Positions 17,392 to 24,458 of a DNA stretch of 37,495 nt are shown piece after piece. The stretch covers positions 1 to 37,495 of the forward strand of contig JABFVL010000031.1 in assembly GCA_013362805.1 (NCBI GenBank), read 5' to 3'. The notes below the pieces were generated by a model. That model worked only from the letters and a program-made list of their open reading frames with translations. It did no database searches and was not told the origin of the DNA. The DNA is from Mycobacteriales bacterium. Its GTDB lineage: Bacteria > Actinomycetota > Actinomycetes > Mycobacteriales > QHCE01. The translations under genes were made by a program, and so were the position numbers. Numbering within the stretch: the stretch's first letter is position 1; each line of letters starts with the position of its first letter.

Positions 17392-18563
17392 TTCTTCTCC
17401 TTGTTATTTATCTCTATGCGGTGTGGCACGAAAGAGGATGTGTCGTCGGTGATCAGGCCACGTGTCTCACGAATACCCAATCCGGCCGCTTCATCGCCGA
17501 TGACCCAACAGCCCAATACCGGATGTTCTTGCTCGAATTCGGGAAGAGCGACGAATTGTTGATACACGTAGCCTTCGGTGCCATAGTCACCTGAGGTGCT
17601 TTGCGAGTGTTCGCCGACGATGCGCATGCTTGCCCCTTCTCTACCGAGCAGGGGTTTAGCGATGTAATTTTGCAGTTCACGGGGGCCGTCTAGATATGCG
17701 GGCAGCAAATTTGGGTGATTCGGATAGAGCTCCCACAAAATCGCCAACAAGGCTTTATTCGATAGCAGCATTTTCCACATGGGTTCGATCCACGCGCATT
17801 TGCTGGCCGGTGCCCGCACATCGTCGATGACGTAGCCACCGAAGGCGTCCTGCACCATCCATTCCCATGGATACAACTTGAATATTGTGGTGATCGGTGT
17901 GCCATCAACATCGGCGAACTCGGAGGCAGCTTCATCCCAGCCAATGTCTTCCATCGCGATCGCCATGGTCGCCAAGCCCGCTTGCTCCGCGGTTTCTTGA
18001 AGATAAGCAACTGTCATAGCTTCTTCGCCGGTCTCGTCGCAATTAGTCCACGCAAAATGGACAAGTTGCGAGTTCAGCGATTTCCATTCTTCGATGAGCC
18101 GCTCATGCACAGAATTCCATTGGTCGTCATCAGGAAACGTGTCTTGCAACCAAAACCATTGAATGACCGAGGTTTCTAGGAGCGAAGTCGGCGTATCGGC
18201 GTTGTATTCCAACAACTTCGCCGGACCATTGCCGTCGTAACGGAAATCGAAGCGCCCCAAAATGTGTCGATCACGTCGGTTCCAAGACGCTTCGATAGCT
18301 GGCCAGGCGGGTAGCGGGATCGCGAAATCGGCGAACCTTCGTTCTTTGATCACGTGGTCCACGGCCGTCAAACACATGCGGTGCAGTTCTTCGACTTGTT
18401 CCTCCAGCGCCAACACTTCAGGCATGGTGAAGACATAGTGCGCGGACTCATCCCAATAAGGCCGGTTCAGGCCATCTGGGTGGGAAGATTCGTGATAGGC
18501 AAGGCCTTGTTCTTCAACAATGCGTGGCCAGTTTTTTCGTACCGAACTGTGTTCTCTTCGCAT
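17388..18563 (-). CDS. Glutathionylspermidine-synthase-like ATP-grasp amide ligase (YgiC/YjfC family)
   Basis: A 391-aa cytoplasmic ATP-grasp ligase matching the synthetase domain of glutathionylspermidine synthase, without the N-terminal amidase domain of E. coli Gss. Motifs in order are FDFRYDGNGPAKLLEYNADTP, KLYPWEWM, EPMWKMLLSNKALLAILW, YIAKPLLGREGASMRI (phosphate/ATP lysine and loop), YVYQQF, and GLGIRETRGLITDDTSSFVPH at the C-terminus. The family joins a carboxylate to an amine using ATP. Actinobacteria lack glutathione as main thiol, so glutathione is unlikely to be the substrate. It overlaps the YgiB-like gene by 1 nt (TGATG) and DUF350 by 4 nt, giving a tightly coupled operon. Confidence 0.9.
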   Translation of the reverse strand: MRREHSSVRKNWPRIVEEQGLAYHESSHPDGLNRPYWDESAHYVFTMPEVLALEEQVEELHRMCLTAVDHVIKERRFADFAIPLPAWPAIEASWNRRDRHILGRFDFRYDGNGPAKLLEYNADTPTSLLETSVIQWFWLQDTFPDDDQWNSVHERLIEEWKSLNSQLVHFAWTNCDETGEEAMTVAYLQETAEQAGLATMAIAMEDIGWDEAASEFADVDGTPITTIFKLYPWEWMVQDAFGGYVIDDVRAPASKCAWIEPMWKMLLSNKALLAILWELYPNHPNLLPAYLDGPRELQNYIAKPLLGREGASMRIVGEHSQSTSGDYGTEGYVYQQFVALPEFEQEHPVLGCWVIGDEAAGLGIRETRGLITDDTSSFVPHRIEINNKEKK

Positions 18564-18949
18564 CAGCCACCGCTACCCGAAAAGCGACTGCCAAATCCAC
18601 CTTTTTGGAGAGTCTTACCGCTGCGAGTCTTAATCTTCACATCTTTGGGCTTGAAGCTGGACCCGCCATAGGACCGTAGTCCAGTGCGAGTTCCGCCGTA
18701 ATACCAAAAATAACTACCGTACGAGTCAGAGTCATCGCACTCGTCATCATCAACAATCCGATAGCCACTGCCACTCACGTAATCATTACGGTCAACGCAA
18801 TCGGCGATTACTTCCTCTTCTTCAGTTGACAGACAGCAGCAGGCCAGAACACTGGCCGCGACGGCGCCAATCGTGCCTAAAGCGATGAACGTCGATTTCT
18901 TGTTCTGGGCGGCTTGCGCGCTCTGAACGTTCGGATTATTGGCGGACAT
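18563..18949 (-). CDS. YgiB/DUF1190-like small membrane-anchored protein with GGFGS tail
   Basis: A 128-aa protein with a 19-residue polar N-terminus, one hydrophobic segment (20-39) ending in a triple cysteine (37-39, possible lipidation), and an acidic stretch with Cys51 and Cys71. An aromatic YFWYYGG patch (80-86) and a basic tail KIKTRSGKTLQKGGFGSRF complete it. E. coli YgiB and YjfM, encoded beside ATP-grasp ygiC and yjfC, share the small exported form and, in YgiB, a RGGFG motif near the C-terminus. This makes it the likely partner or substrate of the downstream ligase. ATG 18949 is preferred over the longer frame from 19012: it has AGGA 8 nt upstream and gives a normal anchor topology. 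Confidence 0.7.
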   Translation of the reverse strand: MSANNPNVQSAQAAQNKKSTFIALGTIGAVAASVLACCCLSTEEEEVIADCVDRNDYVSGSGYRIVDDDECDDSDSYGSYFWYYGGTRTGLRSYGGSSFKPKDVKIKTRSGKTLQKGGFGSRFSGSGG

Positions 18950-19023
18950 GCTCTCTATCCTGGCTCGATGGTGCTGGGTGTTGGTGAGCAGGATAGGTGT
19001 CCTGAACCACAATTCGCAGAGCT

Positions 19024-20187
19024 TTAGTCGGACTGTGACGGTATGTAGTAGGTCGCCATTGGGCTAAAGCCGTTGAAAAACACTGACGCATAGCTGGCGG
19101 TGTACGCTCCCGCGCCAAGGAAGCGCACCTGATCGCCCTGGCGCAGCGCTAGCGGCAACGAATATGGAGTTTTGCGATACAGCACATCATCACCGTCGCA
19201 TGTGGGACCGGCCAAGATCACCGGCCCGTTGGGCCCGTCGTGGCCAGTGACGAGCTGATACGCGATCATTTCTTGTTCGGTTTCGGCCAATCCGCCATAT
19301 CGTCCGACATCTAGGTAAACCCAGCGGTGTGTGTCGCTCGCAGCTTTCTTTGCCACCAACACAACTTCGCTGATAAGCACTCCCGCGGTGGCGACAATGG
19401 CACGGCCAGGTTCAACCCGAATGGCGGGAATCCCCGCGCTGAAGTGTCGATCAAGAGCACCGTCAATGGCGGCCACATATGCGCTGATGGGCGGCACGGG
19501 CTCGATGTATCGCACCGGAAATCCGCCACCTAAGTTGAGGCTGTTCAGCTCGATGCCCTCAGCGGCCAGCTCGGCGAAGATCTGCGCCGACAACTCAATG
19601 CCGGTGTCCCACGCATGCGGGTTCAACTGTTGGGAGCCGGGGTGAAAAGCGACGCCTTCGGGTCGTAGCCCCAACCGTGCGGCCTCGCGCAAAAGCGCGG
19701 CAGCCATGTCCTGTGAGCAGCCGAACTTATTACCCAACGGGCTTCGGGCGCCCGGCGGTGTGACCGCCACCCGACAAGTAACGCTCGAGCCCGGCGCCAC
19801 CTGAGCGATGTTGGCCAAGTCGGGTGCGCTATCTGTGGTGAAAGCGCGAACCCCGAGCGCATATGCCTTCCCAATATCGTCGCGTTTTTTGATGGGGTTG
19901 GTATAGGCGATATCGCCCGGGTGTGCACCCACCGCAAGGCATTCGAGCAGTTCGGGGACGCTGGCGACTTCAAAATTAGCGCCGGCGCCGTGAAGCGTGC
20001 TTAACACTTCGGCCGCTGGATTCGCTTTGACAGCGTAATAGATGTGCGCGTTGTGGAAGTTTTTCGCAAATTCTACGTAGTTCTCATGAACGACGGACAG
20101 ATCCATCACCAAACATGGGCTGGTGGCTTGTACGTGGTCGAGGAACCAATCGACTCGTTCCGGCGGCACTTCCTGCGTTTCCAGCAC
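19024..20187 (-). CDS. PLP-dependent ornithine/lysine-type decarboxylase (alanine-racemase fold)
   Basis: A cytoplasmic PLP enzyme of the bacterial ODC/diaminopimelate decarboxylase group, expected to convert ornithine to putrescine (or lysine to cadaverine). YAVKANP carries the PLP lysine (residue 54 from this start). Other motifs are FHPGSQ, NLGGGFPV, VEPGR, YLDVGRYGGLAET (characteristic of bacterial ODC and L/ODC), PTCDGDDVLY with the catalytic Cys-Asp, and SYASVFFNGF. The longest frame begins at GTG 20220, but that codon lies in the 3' arm of the upstream terminator hairpin. GTG 20187 follows that hairpin and has CATACT 6 nt upstream; GTG 20169 is another option. Substrate preference between ornithine and lysine is not settled by sequence. 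Confidence 0.88.
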   Translation of the reverse strand: MLETQEVPPERVDWFLDHVQATSPCLVMDLSVVHENYVEFAKNFHNAHIYYAVKANPAAEVLSTLHGAGANFEVASVPELLECLAVGAHPGDIAYTNPIKKRDDIGKAYALGVRAFTTDSAPDLANIAQVAPGSSVTCRVAVTPPGARSPLGNKFGCSQDMAAALLREAARLGLRPEGVAFHPGSQQLNPHAWDTGIELSAQIFAELAAEGIELNSLNLGGGFPVRYIEPVPPISAYVAAIDGALDRHFSAGIPAIRVEPGRAIVATAGVLISEVVLVAKKAASDTHRWVYLDVGRYGGLAETEQEMIAYQLVTGHDGPNGPVILAGPTCDGDDVLYRKTPYSLPLALRQGDQVRFLGAGAYTASYASVFFNGFSPMATYYIPSQSD

Positions 20188-20188
20188 T

Positions 20189-20235
20189 ACGTGAGTATGC
20201 CCGGTGCGCTTTTGCGACACCGGGCATACTCACGT
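20189..20235 (-). terminator. Very long hairpin ending the SapA-like gene and reaching the decarboxylase start
   Basis: A perfect 18-bp inverted repeat (ACGTGAGTATGCCCGGTG with its complement). Inside it a further 3 bp (CGC/GCG) close a four-base loop, with one bulged base. It begins 11 nt after the stop of the leftward SapA-like gene. There is no T-run, as is common for actinobacterial terminators. The far arm also contains the CATACT proposed as -10 of the decarboxylase. Confidence 0.7.
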
Positions 20236-20246
20236 GGGAACGGGGC

Positions 20247-20699
20247 TTATCCGCAGAAGGAGTGCCTTCTGGTCGCGGTCACTTGGTCGTAGTCACCGAC
20301 GTTGGCTTTCACGCTCCACGTCACGCAGTGGCCACTGGCGCCGCCAATTCGCGCTACTCCGTAATACTTAAAGTCGCCATAGTCTCCGACCGAGCCTCTG
20401 CCATCGCCTTCAAGGTCGAGGGTCAGATGCGTCATCGTGTAGCTGCCGGCGTGCTTGTTTTTGATGTAGGCGGCACAGTTTTGGTTTGTGCTTGAGCGGT
20501 ACATCAAAACGAGATAGCCATCGGTGCCGCCGTAGGGGTTAGAAACAGCGCGGCTCTCGAGTGTTCTGAATCCTGACCCACATACGCCAGATGCCGTGTA
20601 TGGGTTGTAAGCGGCCTGGGCAACGTTAGGCATCATCGTTGCGACAAGCACTCCGATCACGCCTACTAACAGGGAATACAAGGGAAGTTTTCTTGCCAT
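20247..20699 (-). CDS. Secreted SapA-like (spore-associated protein family) protein, four-cysteine form
   Basis: A 150-aa exported protein: MARK, a hydrophobic core, then AQA at about residues 28-30 followed by AYNPYTASGVCGSGF, the typical mature start of spore-associated protein A. It keeps all four family cysteines: GVCGSG, NQNCAAYIK, GHCVTW and the terminal SFCG, expected to form two disulfides. Other conserved pieces are GYLVLMYRSS and GDYGDFKYYGVARI. ATG 20699 is chosen over 20753 because AAAGG lies 7 nt upstream and it starts a proper signal peptide. A strong hairpin follows. The role of SapA-like proteins is unknown; their sporulation link comes from Streptomyces. Confidence 0.8.
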   Translation of the reverse strand: MARKLPLYSLLVGVIGVLVATMMPNVAQAAYNPYTASGVCGSGFRTLESRAVSNPYGGTDGYLVLMYRSSTNQNCAAYIKNKHAGSYTMTHLTLDLEGDGRGSVGDYGDFKYYGVARIGGASGHCVTWSVKANVGDYDQVTATRRHSFCG

Positions 20700-20860
20700 C
20701 GGGGTGCCTTTCTTAAGCGGCGGGAGGTTCCGCTCTAAGCGACGGAATATCAATGTACGTGACTGTGATGGCTTTCACATAGCATTCGACACGCCGTGGA
20801 AACAGGCAAATTGCCGCCAACTTCCGCAAAAGGTTCGCCGATTTCACCCACCGCGTAGAA

Positions 20861-20894
20861 AAGCGCCCCCAAACCGGACAGTCTGGGGGCGCTT
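20861..20894 (-). terminator. Intrinsic terminator of the leftward MFS gene
   Basis: A perfect 11-bp stem (AAGCGCCCCCA/TGGGGGCGCTT), 12-nt loop, 11 nt after the stop of the transporter gene. On the minus strand the stem runs into TTTTC. Confidence 0.85.
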
Positions 20895-20905
20895 CGTTCT
20901 AGCTT

Positions 20906-22363
20906 TTACACACGCTCTAGCACAGCGATCTCTTCCGCGCTGAGCTCATCCTCAATGGTGTCCGGAGCGGAGACCGAAGCCTGGCGCGCCCGGAACCAGC
21001 CATACAGCGCGATCAACACACCGACCGCACCAATGCCAGCCGCGACCCGTGTCGCCGCGTGCAACGCGTCCAAGTTCGGAACGCCGCCACTTTCGGCGGT
21101 GACCACCGCGGTCACCGCGGCCAAGATGATCGCGCCACCCACCTGCATCGAGGTGTTCAGCAAACCGCCAGCCATGCCCTGCTCGTTGTCCGGCACCCCT
21201 GAGGTTCCTTGCACACTGGCCGGCGAGTAGATGAGAGCGAACGCCACACCCATCAACAGCAAGCCCGGAATCAGCACCGTGAACAAGGCAGGCGAGGCAC
21301 CTACCCGCAGCAGAATCGCGTAGCCCACGAGCTGGCCTATCGCGCCCACCAGAATCAGCGGCGTAGTGCCAAAACGGTTCACCAGCTTTGCAACCGTGCT
21401 AGACGTGAATGCCACCAAGAGACCAGCGGGCAAGAAGGTCAGCGCGGTCTGAATGGGCGACCATCCGTATTCGCGCTGGATGTATTGCATCGCCACGAAC
21501 TGGAATGACAGGTAGGAACCAAAGAGCACCGTCAAACCCAGGTTGGCACGCACCAACGGTCCTGAGCGAAGAACGCCGAGCCGAAGCAGAGGGCTCTTCA
21601 CTTTCAACTCAATGGTGATGAAGCTTGCCATGAGCACCGCAGCACCCACGAACGCGGCAATGCTGCTGGCGGCGCCCCATCCATGTTCCGGCGCTGTGAC
21701 TACTCCATAGACCAGAAGCAACATCGCGCCTGTGCCGGTGACGGCCCCAGCGATGTCGAAACCGCCATTCGAGTTTGGCTTTTCAGAGCGAGGAATCAAC
21801 ATCGCGGCCGCGATTACAACACCGGCGGCGACAACGGAGGGAACAAAGAAGGTCCACTGCCAGCCCACTTCGGTGAGCGCACCGGAGCCAACGAGACCCA
21901 ATGAGAATCCGCTAGCACCGGTAGCGGAGAAGATTCCGAGTGCTTTATTACGGGCTGGACCTTCAGCGAAGGTGGTAGTGATGATCGAGAAGGCGGCCGG
22001 CGCCGTGAACGCGGCACTTATGCCTTTGATGAATCGGGTCGCGATAAGCAGGCTGCCGTCGGTGGCCAAGCCGCCGAGAATCGAGGCGATCGCGAACACA
22101 CCGAGAGCGATAAGGAATACATTCTTCCGGCCGAGCAGGTCAGCCGCACGTCCGCCAAGGAGCAGGAACCCGCCGTAACCGAGAACGTAGCCACCGATGA
22201 CCCATTGCAGGGCGCTGGTGCTCATTTCGAGGTCTTCCCCGATGGAAGGCAGGGCGACGGCAACCATTGAGACGTCTAGTGCGTCAAGAAAGAGGGCCGC
22301 GCACAGAACCACCAGGGTTCCCCACAAGCGCGCATCCCAACGTAAGGAGTCCGTTGAAGTCAT
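20906..22363 (-). CDS. MFS drug:H+ antiporter, DHA2 (EmrB/QacA-like) family
   Basis: A 485-aa polytopic membrane transporter, length and pattern of a 14-helix DHA2 exporter. It has LDALDVSMVAVALPSIGEDL in helix 1, the motif-A loop GGRAADLLGRKN, TRFIKGISAAFTAPAAFSII, and the motif-C-like segment near ATGASGFSLGLVGSG. The start at ATG 22363 is preferred over the longer frame from 22459 because TAATCT lies exactly 7 nt upstream and TTGCAA 16 nt before that, giving a leaderless promoter. It is divergent from marR, and one of two identical-spacing operators covers its -35. It is likely an efflux pump repressed by that MarR; substrate unknown. Confidence 0.9.
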   Translation of the reverse strand: MTSTDSLRWDARLWGTLVVLCAALFLDALDVSMVAVALPSIGEDLEMSTSALQWVIGGYVLGYGGFLLLGGRAADLLGRKNVFLIALGVFAIASILGGLATDGSLLIATRFIKGISAAFTAPAAFSIITTTFAEGPARNKALGIFSATGASGFSLGLVGSGALTEVGWQWTFFVPSVVAAGVVIAAAMLIPRSEKPNSNGGFDIAGAVTGTGAMLLLVYGVVTAPEHGWGAASSIAAFVGAAVLMASFITIELKVKSPLLRLGVLRSGPLVRANLGLTVLFGSYLSFQFVAMQYIQREYGWSPIQTALTFLPAGLLVAFTSSTVAKLVNRFGTTPLILVGAIGQLVGYAILLRVGASPALFTVLIPGLLLMGVAFALIYSPASVQGTSGVPDNEQGMAGGLLNTSMQVGGAIILAAVTAVVTAESGGVPNLDALHAATRVAAGIGAVGVLIALYGWFRARQASVSAPDTIEDELSAEEIAVLERV

Positions 22364-22370
22364 GGTCACG

Positions 22371-22398
22371 AGATTACATGCATCTGCATCAATTGCAA
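22371..22398 (-). promoter_or_regulatory. Promoter of the MFS gene with MarR-type operator
   Basis: Minus strand: -35 TTGCAA (22398-22393), 16-nt spacer, -10 TAATCT (22376-22371), 7 nt, ATG. The 13-bp element TGCATCAATTGCA (22385-22397; TGCA-N5-TGCA) overlaps the -35, so a bound repressor would block polymerase. Confidence 0.7.
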
Positions 22399-22413
22399 AC
22401 ACATTATTTAACT

Positions 22414-22442
22414 TTGCATAATTTGCAGAGCCATGATAATGT
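22414..22442 (+). promoter_or_regulatory. Promoter of marR with the second copy of the operator
   Basis: Plus strand: -35 TTGCAT (22414-22419), 17-nt spacer, -10 TAATGT (22437-22442), 7 nt, ATG 22450. The element TGCATAATTTGCA (22415-22427) matches the MFS operator at 11 of 13 positions and overlaps this -35. The two operators are 30 bp apart centre to centre, about three helical turns. Confidence 0.7.
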
Positions 22443-22449
22443 CGCGCGC

Positions 22450-22854
22450 ATGACCACAATTGGTGTCATCGACGAGCAAGAGCTACTAAACCAATGGCGT
22501 GACCTGCTTAAACAGCACGCCAACACCTGGTGCCAACTCGACAAAAAGCTCCACACCGAACACGGCATATCCGCCAGCGCCTTCGAAGCCCTAGACCGGC
22601 TCGTCGAAAAACCCCACACCAAGCTGCGCATTCAAGAACTCGCTGATGAAATACACCTGAGCCAGAGCGCCCTGTCCCGGCTCGTAGCCCAACTCGAAAA
22701 AGAAGGCCTCGTCGAACGGGCAATGTGCGAATCAGACCGGCGAGGCATCTGGGTGCGGCTCACCCCCGCCGGCCTGGAACGTCATGCTGCGGCCAAGCCG
22801 CTACACCGGTCGATTCTTGCGTCCACCGGTGGACCCTGCGTTGAGATCAACTGA
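22450..22854 (+). CDS. MarR-family transcriptional regulator
   Basis: A 134-aa winged-helix repressor. The DNA-binding core is intact: IQELADEIHLSQSALSRLVAQLEKEGLVER with the wing CESDRRGIWVRLTPAG. The C-terminus after LHRSILA is short compared with typical MarR proteins of about 140-160 aa, so the dimerisation helix may be trimmed; a frameshift near the end is possible but not shown. ATG 22450 lies 7 nt after TAATGT with no Shine-Dalgarno sequence, so I call it leaderless; the frame is open back to 22267 through the MFS gene. It probably represses both itself and the divergent MFS pump through the paired operators. Confidence 0.9.
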   Translation: MTTIGVIDEQELLNQWRDLLKQHANTWCQLDKKLHTEHGISASAFEALDRLVEKPHTKLRIQELADEIHLSQSALSRLVAQLEKEGLVERAMCESDRRGIWVRLTPAGLERHAAAKPLHRSILASTGGPCVEIN

Positions 22855-22978
22855 CCCAGGCAGCGCCAATGCGGCAGGGATTTACTGAGTGCGCCGCTCG
22901 CATAGGAACTCCCGAAACTTTCTGCGCTAACTGCGCGAAAACGTGGCCGCCAAGACCTTCCCCTATACGGTGATCACT

Positions 22979-24379
22979 ATGTCGACCACGATCGAAGAGC
23001 CAGCGGCGTTCGCCGACGTTCGGCCCTACTTAGACCCTGAGCTCGGACTCATTGAGCCCAACACTCCACGCTCCGAATCGCTCACTCGGCACCTTGAACT
23101 GCTGGGAGAGCCCGTGTACGCACAGGCGTGGACGTATATCACCGAAAAGCTGAGTCCGGACCTCAACGCGTTGGCCCCTGACCAGGTCAAAATCCTGCAA
23201 GATTTCCTTCGAAAAGAACGACCCGCCACCGCCCGGTTTATCGCGCCGAAAATGGCGTTGAAGGACCCTCCCCAATATGGACTCATCGCTGCCTCAGCCT
23301 GGGAAATCGCGGCCAGCACCTTAGTTAATCATTGGGATGACGACCTCAAGAACGCTGGGGCCGCACTGAATTCCCAGCTCGATGAGGTGCTGCAATACAT
23401 TCCGCAGGGCGCGGACGCCTATTGCATGGGAACGGTCGTCACGTTTCTAGCCGAAAACATCGAGAAATACACCGAATGGGACGAGAACCGCGTCTTCGAT
23501 GACACGCCCATTCCCCGGATAAAAAAGCGCGACGTCGGCGCGCACGAGCCAGTTCACGCCGCACAAAATATTTGGTACGACGGAATCAAGATGCTGTCTG
23601 ATCCAGCCGACATCAAAGCGTATCTTCAACAAACATTAGATCCCAAAGCACTAGAGACAATAGATCTTGCCTTCGTTGATGACGAACTGCAGCGCAAGGC
23701 AGACAAAAGTCGGCCTGAACCCATTCGGCAGATGCAAGAAGCACAGGCCGAGGCCATTGGCCTGCATATGGTCAGGGAGAGCGACACTGTTTTCGGGGAA
23801 ACCCGCGCATCGACATTAGAAGCAGCACAGGGCATCCACGACGGGCGCAGCGCTCAGAACAAGAAATCGTACGCTGGCACAAAGACAGCTGGTTTGGAAT
23901 ATAGCCAAGGCTCCTTCTTCCTCCGGCGAGCCGAAACTATGGCAACAGTGGCCGGAATCGAACCAGCCGTATTCGCCACCCTCGCTCTCAAATTCCCTGA
24001 ATTTGTGCCACGTCCCGGAGAAAGCCCAGCGACCTGGCTTCAACGATGCACTCGTAAAACCACCGGTACAGAAGTCGATTTAGCTCGTCTTACCCGGTGC
24101 GATGAGGTCTACCTGCTTAGAGTTGGACCAGATAACCCCGCCATGCACACCACGCCCGAGGGCGCGTCTGGCAGCGGTTGGATGAGCGCGACTGGCGATC
24201 CAGTTCCCCTGGCGACGGGCGATGCTGGACACCCACCTCAGGTTCTCGCGGCACTGACTAAAACCCCCGCTCACACTCCGGCCCCCAGCGCCGTTCCTAC
24301 CCCCGGAGCCCCGACTGCGGCTGGGCGCGGCGCTGGAGGCACACCTCCGACCGCCCCAAGAAGCACGCAAAAGAGGTGA
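22979..24379 (+). CDS. Unrecognised 466-aa protein with Pro-rich tail
   Basis: Not recognised. Residues 1-330 are soluble, helical and acidic (for example ALAPDQVKILQDFLRKERPATARF and LQQTLDPKALETIDLAFVDDELQRKAD). A second part (about 330-400) contains PRPGESPATWLQRCTRKTTG. The last 50 or so residues are Pro/Thr/Ala/Gly-rich and disordered. There is no signal peptide or membrane helix. ATG 22979 is chosen over an in-frame GTG at 22943 because TACGGT lies exactly 7 nt upstream, giving a leaderless promoter. It stands alone on the plus strand after marR. No function is proposed. Confidence 0.7.
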   Translation: MSTTIEEPAAFADVRPYLDPELGLIEPNTPRSESLTRHLELLGEPVYAQAWTYITEKLSPDLNALAPDQVKILQDFLRKERPATARFIAPKMALKDPPQYGLIAASAWEIAASTLVNHWDDDLKNAGAALNSQLDEVLQYIPQGADAYCMGTVVTFLAENIEKYTEWDENRVFDDTPIPRIKKRDVGAHEPVHAAQNIWYDGIKMLSDPADIKAYLQQTLDPKALETIDLAFVDDELQRKADKSRPEPIRQMQEAQAEAIGLHMVRESDTVFGETRASTLEAAQGIHDGRSAQNKKSYAGTKTAGLEYSQGSFFLRRAETMATVAGIEPAVFATLALKFPEFVPRPGESPATWLQRCTRKTTGTEVDLARLTRCDEVYLLRVGPDNPAMHTTPEGASGSGWMSATGDPVPLATGDAGHPPQVLAALTKTPAHTPAPSAVPTPGAPTAAGRGAGGTPPTAPRSTQKR

Positions 24380-24458
24380 CGCGGGCCGTGGCGCTACCCG
24401 ATTCAATAGCGTGACGCTTGAAACAATGTAGTTCTGACCAAGTGAAGGGCATGGCTTC

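Noticed and set aside
22267..22449. Longer MarR frame beginning at 22267
   Set aside because: It runs antisense through the MFS start and the operators; the extra residues are not MarR-like.
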